In this document: piece by piece, positions 9,083 through 16,625 of the stretch
How positions within the stretch are numbered: position 1 is the stretch's first letter
Layout of the letters: each line of letters begins with the position of its first letter
DNA from: an uncultured bacterium
GTDB lineage: Bacteria; Verrucomicrobiota; Verrucomicrobiia; Opitutales; Intestinicryptomonadaceae
Assembly: GCA_905214995.1 (NCBI GenBank)
Contig: CAJMOT010000002.1
Coordinates: forward strand, 1-56,287
Direction of reading: 5' to 3'
Length of the DNA stretch: 56,287 nucleotides
The notes under the pieces: generated by a model
What the model was told of the DNA's origin: nothing
What the model saw: the letters and a program-made list of their open reading frames with translations, nothing else
Databases searched by the model: none
Position numbers and translations under genes: made by a program

Positions 9083-9146
9083 TTTTGCGTTTGCCGCGCG
9101 CGGTCCAAAAAATGCCGGTTTAAATTCAATTCGCGAATGCCTTTAT

Positions 9147-9684
9147 TTATTTTTGGGGAGAAGAGTCGGATTCTAACATGGAAATATATGCGTCCCGCTC
9201 CGATTGCGGCAATTTATTTATCTTATTTAGGATATTTGCCAATGACATATCGCGTTCTTTTTTCTTGGGCGGTTCGGGGGCGAAAAATTCCGTTTCTTTA
9301 ACCGGATTTGCCCTGACTTTATTTAATATTTTTCTGTAAACTATATTGTCTACCGCCTCTTCGACGACATCTTTCTCATGCCATCCAAATTGTCTAAAAG
9401 CGCCAAGATTAGACGGGAAATTCTTTACCAATACATGTCCGTATTGCGTTTTACACCTGAATATTCGATCTTCCGTTTCGGGATTTGAATTCGATTGTTG
9501 TTCGCATTCTCTCCCTCCCGCTTCCTTATATTCGCTTTCTTCGCCGACGGAAATTAGCCAATACGGTTTGCCGTCTCGGATAACGCTTTCAAACTTGAAC
9601 GGTTTCCCTATCCGGTTTTGCCCAAATATGCAAGCGTCCGGGAGATCTTGCCTTTGGAATGCGAGAAATTTTACATTTTTTCAC
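9147..9684 (-). pseudogene. AT-rich unknown gene, apparently frameshifted at its start
   Basis: Reading the minus strand, a stop-free frame of about 178 codons runs from just after a TGA at 9681-9683 to the TAA at 9147. It contains plausible protein such as FESVIRDGKPYWLISVGE, DRIFRCKTQYGHVLVKNFP and GAFRQFGWHEKDVVEEAVDN. It has no ATG, GTG or TTG until a TTG at 9431. A GTG at 9684 would open the same frame if the A6 run at 9676-9681 were A5, so a one-base slip next to the start has probably disabled it, or it is a sequencing error. Base composition is clearly more AT-rich than the neighbours, suggesting recent acquisition. No family recognised. Confidence 0.45.
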
Positions 9685-9734
9685 TTAACCGAATACGGCG
9701 CAATGGCTTGGCTTAGAACTCGTTGTTTTATCCG

Positions 9735-9763
9735 CAAAAAAAAGCCGCCTGATCCTGCGGCTT
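9735..9763 (-). terminator. Terminator of the SGNH-hydrolase gene
   Basis: On the minus strand AAGCCGC (9763-9757) pairs with GCGGCTT (9748-9742), followed by a run of eight T (9743-9736). Confidence 0.85.
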
Positions 9764-9793
9764 GGGGGAAATCTGGAAATTGCGTTTCGCGGC

Positions 9794-10453
9794 CTATTTC
9801 AGCGCGGGAAGGAGGATTTTTTCCATCACCGCGTATCCTTCTGGCGTCGGGTGTATACCGTCGTTGGCGTATTTTTTCGGGAGGCCGTCCTTGTCGTCCG
9901 CCATCGGAGTATAGTAGTCCACATACTTTACCGAGTTTTTTTCGCAGTAGGCTTTCAGCATTTCGTTGAGCTTCTTCACGAGCGGCGCGGGCTTGATTTC
10001 CTGCCTCCACGGATATTTGTTGGCGGGAAGCGCCGAGCACACTATCGGAATGACCCCGTTTGCCCTGGCGATTTCGACCATCGAGACTATGTTGCCGAAA
10101 ACGTTTTCCACGGCGATATAGCCCTGGTTTTGCGCGATGTCGTTGGTTCCCGCCAGAATCGCCACGTATTTGGGTTTCAGGTCCAGGACGTCGCGGCGGA
10201 ACCTCGCGAGCATCTGCGAAGTCACCTGTCCGCTTATCCCGCGGCCGACGATATTGTTTTTTGCAAAGAAGTCGCCGGGCGTTTTCTTCGGCCATGCGTC
10301 GGTTATTGAGTCTCCCATCAGCACCGCAAGAGGCGGCTTGGAGACGGCTTTGTTCGCCTCGGCGTATCTGCCGAAGTTTGCCCAGTCGCCGGCGGCGAGC
10401 GCCGCCGCGCAGGAGAATGCGGAGAGTATTGCCGCGAAGAGTATTTTTTTCAT
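9794..10453 (-). CDS. Secreted SGNH/GDSL-family esterase
   Basis: A 219-residue exported hydrolase. A signal peptide covers about residues 1-20 (MKKILFAAILSAFSCAAALA). The SGNH blocks are all present: GDSITDAW with the nucleophilic Ser, GRGISG, GTND with the oxyanion Asn, and DGIHPTPEGY with the catalytic Asp and His. These enzymes commonly remove acetyl or other acyl groups from polysaccharides, which fits the surrounding carbohydrate genes, but the substrate is unknown. A -10-like GATAAT at 10460-10465 lies only six bases before the ATG, pointing to a leaderless message. It has its own terminator. Confidence 0.88.
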   Translation of the reverse strand: MKKILFAAILSAFSCAAALAAGDWANFGRYAEANKAVSKPPLAVLMGDSITDAWPKKTPGDFFAKNNIVGRGISGQVTSQMLARFRRDVLDLKPKYVAILAGTNDIAQNQGYIAVENVFGNIVSMVEIARANGVIPIVCSALPANKYPWRQEIKPAPLVKKLNEMLKAYCEKNSVKYVDYYTPMADDKDGLPKKYANDGIHPTPEGYAVMEKILLPALK

Positions 10454-10472
10454 ATGCGTATTATCGTTGAAA

Positions 10473-11009
10473 TCAGTCTTCCCGCCTGACTTTGAGCGAC
10501 TGTTGCGCGAGGATCCAGAGCAGGTCGGATAGGCGGTTTATGTAGGCGAGGGGGAAGGGTCGGGCGAGCTCCCCGCTCTCGGCGAGGGCTGCGATTTCGC
10601 GCTCGGCGGCGCGGCAGCGTGCGCGCGCCATGTCTAGGGCGGCCTGCAAATGCGTTTCGCCGGAGTGCGCCCAGCCCGAGAAAACGTCGCCCGCGGCTTC
10701 GGCGGGCTCGATTTTTTTCTCCAAAACTTCCAGATCGGCGCCGCCGAGCGTGCGAATGTTTTTTTCGGCGAGCTTCGGGAAATCCGCCTTGTCCGTGGCG
10801 AGCTCGGTCATGAGAAATACGAGCGATTTCTGCAATTCGAGGACAAACGCCGCGAGTTCTCCGCCGGCGAACGACCGCGCGAGCCCGAGGGTTGCGGAGA
10901 AGTCGTCGAGCGCCCCGTAGGCCCTCACCCTTTGCGAGGCCTTCGAGACATCCCTGCCGAACATGAGCTTTGTGCGGCCGGCGTCGCCGGTTTTTGTCGA
11001 TATTTTCAT
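10473..11009 (-). CDS. PduO-type ATP:cob(I)alamin adenosyltransferase
   Basis: A 178-residue enzyme that makes adenosylcobalamin from cob(I)alamin and ATP. Family signatures are the N-terminal TKTGDAGRT, the RVRAYGALDDFSATLG helix (family form RxxxYGxxDExNA), RCRAAEREI and YINRLSDLLWILA near the C-terminus. Length is normal. It follows argS with one base between, so it is probably expressed with it. The likely consumer of its product, methylmalonyl-CoA mutase, is encoded about 10 kb away. Confidence 0.92.
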   Translation of the reverse strand: MKISTKTGDAGRTKLMFGRDVSKASQRVRAYGALDDFSATLGLARSFAGGELAAFVLELQKSLVFLMTELATDKADFPKLAEKNIRTLGGADLEVLEKKIEPAEAAGDVFSGWAHSGETHLQAALDMARARCRAAEREIAALAESGELARPFPLAYINRLSDLLWILAQQSLKVRRED

Positions 11010-11010
11010 G

Positions 11011-12771
11011 CTACATCTTTTCGAGCGGCTCGATTCCGAGCACGCGCAGCCCCGTTTCCAGCACGCGCAGCGCGCGCGAGCACAGCATCAGGCGGCGCGC
11101 CCGCACGGATTCGTCGTCCACCATTACCTTGTTTGCGTTGTAAAAAGTCGAAAACGTTCCGGCGAGCTCGTAGAGGTATGTGCACAGGTAGTGCGGGCGC
11201 AGCTCGGCGAGGGTGAGCTCAAACACGGCGGGCAGCGCCACGAGCTTGCGCGCGAGCGCAATCTCCTGTTCCGTCTCCATTTCTCCCGCGGCGGAGAAGT
11301 CGGCGTCAGGCGATATCCCGAGCTTGCGGAAAATGGAGTGTATACGCGCCGCGGCGTAGAGCAGGTAGGGGGCGGTGTTGCCGTCGAAAGCCAGCAGCTT
11401 GTCCCACGAGAATAGGTAGTCGTTCGTGCGGTTTTGCGACAGGTCGGCGTAGCGTAGAGCGGCGACCCCGACGGTTTCGGCTATTTTGTCCGCCTCCTCC
11501 GGCGGGGTGTCCGGATTCTTTTCGAGCACTATTTTGCGGGCGCGGGCTACGGCCTCGTCGAGCAGGGCTTTGAGGCGCACGGGCTCGCCGCTCTTGGTTT
11601 TGATCGCCTTGCCGTCCTCGCCAAGGATCGTGCCGAACCACACGTGGCGGAGCTTCGGCAGCCTGTACCCCTTGCAGTCAAACCACTTTTCCGCCGTCAT
11701 AAAGAGCTGCTGGAAGTGGTCCTGCTGCCTGCCGTCGGTGACATACACGACCTCTTCCGCCCCGAAATGCTCGACGCGGTAGAGGAGGGTCGCGAGGTCT
11801 GTCGAAGCGTAGTTGGACGCCCCGTCGCTCTTTCTTATTATGAAAGGCTGCGTCTTGAAGCGGTCGTGCTCCCGCAAAAACACCACGAGCGCCCCTTGGT
11901 TTTCCTCGGCGATTCCGCATTCCGAGAGTTCGGCGTAGATTCTGCCCACCTTGTCGCGGTAAAAGGATTCCCCGAGCGACACGTCAATCGTAAGCCCCAT
12001 GCGCCCGTACATTTTTTCAAACGCCGCGGAGCTTGTCTCGTTGATTTTGTTCCACAGCTCCGCGTTTTCGGGATCGCCGTTTTGGAGCTTCACGAGCTCC
12101 GCGCGCGCGGCCTCGGCAGCTTCGGGGGATTCTTTTGCCAGCGCGCTGCCGCGCTTGTACATCTGTTCGAGCTCTTCGAGAGAGTTCTCGTTTTCCGGGT
12201 CAATCTTGTAGCCGGATGTTTTGATTCCGTATATGAGTATTCCGAAATTCGTGCCCCAGTCGCCTATGTGGTTGTCGGCGATTACGTCCGCGCCGCAGAA
12301 TGCGAGCAGCCGTTTTACCGCCTCCCCGATTACCATCGGGCGGAGGTGCCCGACGTGCATCTGCTTTGCGGTGTTCGGCGACGGATAGTCTACCACCGTC
12401 TTTCTGCCGCCGTAAAATCCGCGGGCGGCGTCGCGCAGCGCCTTTTCCCCGCTGTACTTTGCAAGCCACCCCCCGAGAAATTTTTTCGTGAGCGCGAAGT
12501 TCACGAACCCCGGGCCCGCCACGGAGGTTTCGACGAGCGATTCGTCGAAATCGGGGGACGCCTTTATCGCCGCGAGCAGCCTTTCGCCCGCGGCTCTCGG
12601 GTTTTCCCTGTGCGCCTTTGCGTATTGCAGGGCGCCGTTGGCCTGGAAGTCGCCGAATTTCGGGTCGGCGGGGCGTATCATCGGGTCGAAGCCGGAGCCG
12701 AAGCCGGCGGCCTCGGCGGCTTTTTTAGTTAGGGCGCCGAGCGCCTTTGCGGGGTGGAACCAAATTTCCAT
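11011..12771 (-). CDS. argS: Arginyl-tRNA synthetase
   Basis: A 586-residue class I synthetase. An N-terminal Add-1-like domain (residues 1-110) is followed by the HIGH motif as HVGHLRP in PSPNTAKQMHVGHLRPMVIG. The catalytic core continues with DNHIGDWGTNFG, typical of ArgRS, and the C-terminal DALR anticodon-binding domain ends the protein. I start at the ATG at 12771 (MEIWFHPAK). The upstream in-frame codon at 12807 lies inside the terminator of the preceding gene, so it is not the start. Confidence 0.95.
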   Translation of the reverse strand: MEIWFHPAKALGALTKKAAEAAGFGSGFDPMIRPADPKFGDFQANGALQYAKAHRENPRAAGERLLAAIKASPDFDESLVETSVAGPGFVNFALTKKFLGGWLAKYSGEKALRDAARGFYGGRKTVVDYPSPNTAKQMHVGHLRPMVIGEAVKRLLAFCGADVIADNHIGDWGTNFGILIYGIKTSGYKIDPENENSLEELEQMYKRGSALAKESPEAAEAARAELVKLQNGDPENAELWNKINETSSAAFEKMYGRMGLTIDVSLGESFYRDKVGRIYAELSECGIAEENQGALVVFLREHDRFKTQPFIIRKSDGASNYASTDLATLLYRVEHFGAEEVVYVTDGRQQDHFQQLFMTAEKWFDCKGYRLPKLRHVWFGTILGEDGKAIKTKSGEPVRLKALLDEAVARARKIVLEKNPDTPPEEADKIAETVGVAALRYADLSQNRTNDYLFSWDKLLAFDGNTAPYLLYAAARIHSIFRKLGISPDADFSAAGEMETEQEIALARKLVALPAVFELTLAELRPHYLCTYLYELAGTFSTFYNANKVMVDDESVRARRLMLCSRALRVLETGLRVLGIEPLEKM

Positions 12772-12788
12772 TGTCCTGAATTTTCCTG

Positions 12789-12821
12789 AAAAAAACAGCC
12801 GCTTCAATCTCTTGAAACGGC
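12789..12821 (-). terminator. Terminator of the unknown gene upstream of argS
   Basis: On the minus strand GCCGTTTCAA and TTGAAGCGGC form a 10-bp stem (one G-T pair) around GAGA, followed by TGTTTTTTT. Confidence 0.85.
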
Positions 12822-12840
12822 GTGACGCAGCCTTTCTCGC

Positions 12841-13359
12841 CTACTTGGAAATTCCCAGAAGCGCCTTTATGCGCGCCGCCCAGTTTGCCTTTTCGGCTTC
12901 CGTGGGCGTCGGCGACGAATTTTCGTCCCACCACTGCGGCGGCTCGGTGTTGAGGCCGCCGGACGAGCGGACGGCGTAGACGACTTTGCTTACGGCGTCT
13001 TTTGCGTCCGGAACGTGCGACGAGAAAATCACGTCTATCTGGTGTATGTAATTGTCGCCCGACCTCAGCGTCGCGGGGACGCTCGTTATCGCGCTCACGG
13101 AGGGGATTGCCTTCTTGAACGCCTCGGCGGTGAGCCTCGACATTATGCGCTTTGCGAGCGCAAACGTTCCCTCGCTCGGGGTGTCGAATATGAAAGTCAG
13201 CGAAATGTAGTCGATGTCCCTGACCTGGCGCGGCATCGCCACCTTGCAGAGCCCGCCGATTTCGGATACGCCGTTTTCTCCGACGAGTCCGAGGTCGAAA
13301 AACGCGATGAATTTTTCGTTGCGTAGTATTTCCAATAATTTTTGGTCGGGATTTTCCAT
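12841..13359 (-). CDS. Conserved-looking protein of unknown function
   Basis: A 172-residue soluble protein with no signal peptide or transmembrane segment. I do not recognise a family. It contains a block RQVRDIDYISLTFIFDTPSE and a tryptophan-rich stretch PPQWWDENSS near residue 142, and ends in a short helix (EKANWAARIKALLGI). Codon use resembles the neighbours, which supports a real gene. It is divergent from the DUF456 gene and closed by its own terminator. No function is proposed. Confidence 0.7.
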   Translation of the reverse strand: MENPDQKLLEILRNEKFIAFFDLGLVGENGVSEIGGLCKVAMPRQVRDIDYISLTFIFDTPSEGTFALAKRIMSRLTAEAFKKAIPSVSAITSVPATLRSGDNYIHQIDVIFSSHVPDAKDAVSKVVYAVRSSGGLNTEPPQWWDENSSPTPTEAEKANWAARIKALLGISK

Positions 13360-13391
13360 GAGCGGCGCCTGTTAGAAATTATAAACTTTTC

Positions 13392-13420
13392 TTGATAAAA
13401 CCAGAGTTCGGCCCATATTT
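13392..13420 (+). promoter_or_regulatory. Putative sigma-70 promoter of the DUF456 gene
   Basis: TTGATA (13392-13397) and CATATT (13414-13419) with a 16-bp spacer. The ATG at 13431 is only 11 nt after the -10, so the leader would be about five bases. Confidence 0.5.
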
Positions 13421-13430
13421 CAAGAAATAA

Positions 13431-13934
13431 ATGGAGACGGCTTACATCGCTATCGGGGCGGCCCTCGTCTACGCCGCGTGCGCGGCCGCGGCGGTCGGGG
13501 CGTTTTTGCCCGTTCTGCCCGGGCCGCTGCTTTCTTTCGCGGCAATATTGGCATTCAAGCTCGCGCTTCCGGACTCGCAGCTCGGGTGGTGGAATGTCGG
13601 CATATGCGGGGCGCTTGCGGCTTTCGCGCAGGCCGCGGACATATTCATGTCTTGGATGGGCGCCAAGAAGTTCGGCGCAACCTGGCGCGGGGGGCTCGGC
13701 GCGTTTATAGGGGTTTTCGTCGGCATCTTCCTGCCGCCGCCCGCGCTGTGGATTTTTATCGCGCCGTTGGTCGGGGCGTTCCTCGGCGAATGGCTCGGGG
13801 GGTCGGGACTGCGCGCCTCGGGCAGGGCGGGGCTGGGGGCGTTCGCGGGCTCGCTCGCCGCTTCAATGCTGAAATTTTTGATCGTAGTCTACATGGCTTT
13901 CGCATTTTCCGCGGGCGCGTTCGGTCTCTTCTAA
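13431..13934 (+). CDS. DUF456 family membrane protein
   Basis: A 167-residue, glycine/alanine-rich integral membrane protein. Hydrophobic segments cover about residues 5-25, 30-48, 52-72, 88-118 and 140-165. The VGAFLPVLPGPLLSFAAIL opening, WRGGLGAFIGVFVGIFLPP and GAFLGEWLGG match the repeated glycine-rich blocks of DUF456 proteins, whose function is unknown. It stands alone between a divergent unknown gene and tRNA-Gly. No Shine-Dalgarno sequence is visible, in keeping with the near-leaderless promoter proposed. Confidence 0.85.
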   Translation: METAYIAIGAALVYAACAAAAVGAFLPVLPGPLLSFAAILAFKLALPDSQLGWWNVGICGALAAFAQAADIFMSWMGAKKFGATWRGGLGAFIGVFVGIFLPPPALWIFIAPLVGAFLGEWLGGSGLRASGRAGLGAFAGSLAASMLKFLIVVYMAFAFSAGAFGLF

Positions 13935-13942
13935 AAATATTC

Positions 13943-13973
13943 TTGACGCGCCTTTGGGTCGGGTATTTATATT
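13943..13973 (+). promoter_or_regulatory. Putative promoter of tRNA-Gly
   Basis: TTGACG (13943-13948) with TTTATA (13966-13971) at 17-bp spacing, or the overlapping TATATT (13968-13973) at 19 bp. It starts directly after the DUF456 stop and lies about 20 bases before the tRNA. Confidence 0.55.
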
Positions 13974-13989
13974 ACGGCTTTAATTTATC

Positions 13990-14063
13990 GCGGGCATAGT
14001 TTAGTGGCAAAACCCCAGTCTTCCAAACTGGTGATGTCGGTTCGATTCCGTCTGCCCGCACCA
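13990..14063 (+). tRNA. tRNA-Gly (anticodon TCC)
   Basis: A 74-base tRNA with the 3' CCA encoded. The acceptor stem pairs GCGGGCA (13990-13996) with TGCCCGC (14053-14059). The anticodon arm CCAGT-CTTCCAA-ACTGG carries TCC, and the T arm contains GGTTCGATTCC. It reads GGA and GGG glycine codons. Confidence 0.96.
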
Positions 14064-14107
14064 ATCCGGCCGACGCGCGCGGCGCGCGGGCGGCAGTCCG
14101 AACGGCG

Positions 14108-14157
14108 TTTTCGCGGCTGCGCGGAAATGCGCGGATTCGCGAAAATGCGTTTTTTTT
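14108..14157 (+). terminator. Possible terminator after tRNA-Gly
   Basis: TTTTCGCG (14108-14115) and CGCGAAAA (14138-14145) can pair around a GC-rich interior, with eight T at 14150-14157 after TGCG. The loop is large, so this is moderate evidence. Confidence 0.45.
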
Positions 14158-14199
14158 GCGGAAAACGGCGCGCCGAAATCCAAAAACATACAAAATACC

Positions 14200-15078
14200 G
14201 TGAGCACTCCACTGATAATGATAGGCCTTCCCAAAGGCAGCCTCGAAGAATCAACGATAGCGCTTTTTGCCAAGGCGGGCTGGCGAATCTCCAAGAGCTC
14301 CCGCTCCTACAAGCCCTCCATCGACGACCCCGAGCTCGACGGCCGCTTCGTCCGCGCACAGGAGATCAGCAGGTACGTAGAACAGGGCTTTTTTGATTGC
14401 GGACTCACCGGCTACGACTGGATTCTCGAAAACTCCAGCGACGTCGTCGAAGTCTGCGACCTCGTTTACAGCAAGGCGACTTCCCTGAAATCGCGGTGGG
14501 TTCTCTGCGTCAAGGAGGATTCCGACATCAAGACCGTGAAAGACCTCCATGGCAAGCGCGTCGCCACCGAGCTGATGAACGTCACCAGGAAATTCCTCGC
14601 CGACAACGGGGTTGACGCCGAAGTGGAATTTTCGTGGGGCGCGACGGAAGTCAAGGTTCCGGATCTCGTCGACGCCATCGCCGACATCACCGAGACCGGC
14701 TCATCGCTGCGCGCCAACAACCTGCGCATAATCGAGACCATGCTCTACACGAACACCAAGTTCATCGCCAACAAGTCCGCATGGGAAAATCCCGAAAAGC
14801 GCAGGAAGATAGAGTCCATCGCCATGCTCCTGCGCGCCGCGCTTGAAGCCAACAGCAAAGTGGGCCTCAAAATGAATCTTCCCAAAGGCAATCTCTCCAA
14901 AGTAATAGCCTCCCTGCCCGCGCTCCGCAAGCCCACCGTTTCCCAGCTCTCAGACCCCGCTTGGGTTGCCGTCGAAACCATCGTCGACGAAAAGGTCGTG
15001 CGCGAAATCGTTCCCACTCTGAAAGACAACGGCGCCGAGGGAATAGTAGAATACCCCCTGAACAAAATCATCCCCTGA
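14200..15078 (+). CDS. hisG: ATP phosphoribosyltransferase, long form
   Basis: A 292-residue HisG catalysing the first step of histidine synthesis, ATP + PRPP to phosphoribosyl-ATP. The catalytic part begins with MIGLPKGSLEESTIALFAKAG, and the PRPP-binding loop is DAIADITETGSSLRANNLR. Residues from about 220 form the extra C-terminal ACT-like regulatory domain of the long form (HisGL), which is histidine-inhibited and does not need HisZ. The start is a GTG at 14200. No other his gene is in the window. A 131-bp palindromic element begins at its stop codon. Confidence 0.94.
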   Translation: MSTPLIMIGLPKGSLEESTIALFAKAGWRISKSSRSYKPSIDDPELDGRFVRAQEISRYVEQGFFDCGLTGYDWILENSSDVVEVCDLVYSKATSLKSRWVLCVKEDSDIKTVKDLHGKRVATELMNVTRKFLADNGVDAEVEFSWGATEVKVPDLVDAIADITETGSSLRANNLRIIETMLYTNTKFIANKSAWENPEKRRKIESIAMLLRAALEANSKVGLKMNLPKGNLSKVIASLPALRKPTVSQLSDPAWVAVETIVDEKVVREIVPTLKDNGAEGIVEYPLNKIIP

Positions 15079-15207
15079 TTTGGCGAATGCTTTTGGGCTA
15101 AAAACGAGTTGCAGCGCGATAACAAAGACTCTCGCGTATGTCAAATACGCTTCGACCCTTTGTTTCGCTTGCGCCGCGTTTTTAGCCCAAAAGCATTGCG
15201 CCAAATC
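15077..15207. repeat. 131-bp imperfect palindrome abutting the hisG stop
   Basis: The outer ~30 bp (15077-15106) reappear inverted at 15177-15207 with a single-base indel; the shared core is ATGCTTTTGGGCTAAAAACG. The inner ~35 bp on each side are also partly self-complementary (ACAAAG, TCG and GCGTAT blocks line up), meeting at a central GCGTAT...ATACGC. It could fold as a long hairpin in RNA or DNA. It may be a MITE/REP-like element or an elaborate transcription end; no transposase is present. Confidence 0.75.
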
Positions 15208-15248
15208 GGGAACCCGCAGTTTTTTTGGAACGAACTCCGGAAGTATTG

Positions 15249-15280
15249 ACGAACCTCCATTGCGGGAGGTTCGTTTTTTT
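15249..15280 (+). terminator. Intrinsic terminator downstream of hisG
   Basis: ACGAACCTCC (15249-15258) pairs with GGAGGTTCGT (15265-15274), followed by a T run to 15280. A related hairpin without the T tract occurs at 18332-18353. Confidence 0.85.
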
Positions 15281-15298
15281 GGGGAAATTGCGGAGCGA

Positions 15299-15323
15299 AT
15301 AAGCGCATTGCGCGGCAATCGCC
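15299..15323. repeat. Dispersed 25-bp intergenic repeat, copy A
   Basis: Begins ATAAGCGCATTGC and ends GCAATCGCC. A second copy differing at about three internal positions is at 18613-18637. Both are self-complementary (GCATTGC with GCAAT) and lie in gene-free DNA. Confidence 0.5.
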
Positions 15324-15405
15324 GCAATGACTATGCTTCTTCAATGGACGGCACGTCTTCGCGCCCTCCCTCCTTTTCTGCCGCCCCTTGTGGCCGGCCT
15401 CGTGC

Positions 15406-15849
15406 CTAATCCATGCCGAGGAAGACGAATTGCTTGTTGAATTTCAACTCCTGTTTTGAGGCGAGCTCGACTTTATATCCGTAGCGTTTCCTTTCGATTT
15501 GGATTACGGGAGAGGAATTGAAATTGTCCCTTATGTAGCCGAGAATCTGCTCGGGAACTATGGAGTTGGGAACGGACGAGGTTTTCGCCGATACCTCCCT
15601 CCACGTTCCGTCGGAGGAGAAGTCTATTTCGGTTCCGTCGGCGAACACGACGTCGTAGCCGTCGGTGACGGCGCCGAAGAAGCTCGTATCCTCCTTGACC
15701 ACCGCCACTTTCTTGTCCTTGAAATTCGCCTTTGCGAACTGTTGTATGGTCTGGGGCAGGGCGGAAAAATCTATGATTCTGTCTGAAGCCGAAGCCGTGG
15801 ATATTGAAAGGGCCAAAATCGCCGAGAGCGTTGCCAATAATTTTTTCAT
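15406..15849 (-). CDS. Exported PepSY-like domain protein
   Basis: A 147-residue protein with a signal peptide at about residues 1-21 (MKKLLATLSAILALSISTAS). The mature part has two similar halves, each with a helix then a 'G/YDVxFxxGxxIxFxxxGxW'-like beta segment: FGAVTDGYDVVFADGTEIDF then GTWREV, and later YGYKVELASKQELKFN. This matches the PepSY-like (DUF2874) periplasmic proteins common in Bacteroidetes and PVC bacteria, of unknown role. The start is the ATG at 15849; the frame is open further upstream, but that extension runs into the ilvN terminator region and precedes the signal peptide. Confidence 0.75.
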   Translation of the reverse strand: MKKLLATLSAILALSISTASASDRIIDFSALPQTIQQFAKANFKDKKVAVVKEDTSFFGAVTDGYDVVFADGTEIDFSSDGTWREVSAKTSSVPNSIVPEQILGYIRDNFNSSPVIQIERKRYGYKVELASKQELKFNKQFVFLGMD

Positions 15850-15910
15850 AACTTTTGCGGGTTGAGTTCCGGTCCGGCGCCGCGCCGGATTTTCTCTTAG
15901 TTTCGACAAC

Positions 15911-15946
15911 AAAAAACCCCGTTTGTTCACTGAAAGAAAAACGGGG
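15911..15946 (-). terminator. Terminator of ilvN
   Basis: On the minus strand CCCCGTTT (15946-15939) pairs with AAACGGGG (15924-15917), followed by TTTTTT. Confidence 0.8.
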
Positions 15947-16012
15947 GAGACGGCGTAAGCGCGCGAATGGCGGATATTTTCGCGCCGGAAGCGGGTATCC
16001 GCCTGCGGCCGC

Positions 16013-16495
16013 CTATTCGCCGAAGCGCGAGAGCGCGAGATTGCCGGTTCTCGCCATGTCGACTATTCCGAACGGCTCTATCATATTCATAAAAGCCGCC
16101 ATTTTGTTGGGATTGCCGGTGCACTGTATGATCAGGGATTTCTTGTCGACGTGCACGACGCGCGCGTGGAAGAGGTCGGCTGTCTGGACGATTTCCGCGC
16201 GGTTTTTCCCGTCGGCCCTGACTTTTACGAGGACGAGCTCCCTTTCGACGAACGAGCCCGGCACGGAGTATTCTTCGACCTCTATGACGTTGACGAGCTT
16301 TTTGAGCTGCTTTACGCATTGTTCGACGCTGTTGCGGTCGTCGTTGACCGTGGCGGTGATGCGCGAATACTTGCCGCCGCATACGGGCCCGACATTGAGG
16401 GTTTCTATGTTGAAACCCCTGCCGCTGAACATTCCGGCGACCCTTGCGAGGACGCCGAACTTATTTTCCACGAGTGCCGATATGGTGTGTTTCAT
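16013..16495 (-). CDS. ilvN: Acetolactate synthase small (regulatory) subunit
   Basis: A 160-residue regulatory subunit of acetolactate synthase, controlling the first common step of branched-chain amino-acid synthesis through valine feedback. The N-terminal ACT domain is plain: ISALVENKFGVLARVAGMFSGRGFNIETLNVG. The C-terminal domain has the usual RELVLVKVRAD and QCTGNPNKMAAF segments. Length matches IlvH/IlvN. The catalytic subunit is not adjacent, so the gene stands alone here, with its own terminator. Confidence 0.93.
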   Translation of the reverse strand: MKHTISALVENKFGVLARVAGMFSGRGFNIETLNVGPVCGGKYSRITATVNDDRNSVEQCVKQLKKLVNVIEVEEYSVPGSFVERELVLVKVRADGKNRAEIVQTADLFHARVVHVDKKSLIIQCTGNPNKMAAFMNMIEPFGIVDMARTGNLALSRFGE

Positions 16496-16591
16496 ATGAT
16501 TGCGAAAGCCGGATTTCCGCGACCGGCGCGGATTCGTAAATTATTGCCGAAATTTTATGCCATCCGCAACGGGCGTTTTCAAGAAAAAACG

Positions 16592-16622
16592 TTGACAATT
16601 CCCGAATTTGAAAAAAAATAAT
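16592..16622 (+). promoter_or_regulatory. Putative promoter of the pectate-lyase-fold gene
   Basis: A consensus TTGACA (16592-16597) is followed after 19 bp by AATAAT (16617-16622), four bases short of the ATG at 16626. Spacing is long, but the position is again very close to the start codon. Confidence 0.45.
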
Positions 16623-16625
16623 TTT

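Noticed and set aside
10984..11030. Cobalamin riboswitch before the PduO gene
   Set aside because: The gene follows argS by one base, leaving no leader for a riboswitch.
15077..15207. Insertion sequence ends
   Set aside because: The inverted repeats flank only about 70 bases, with no transposase and no obvious target duplication. Kept as a palindromic repeat, not an IS.
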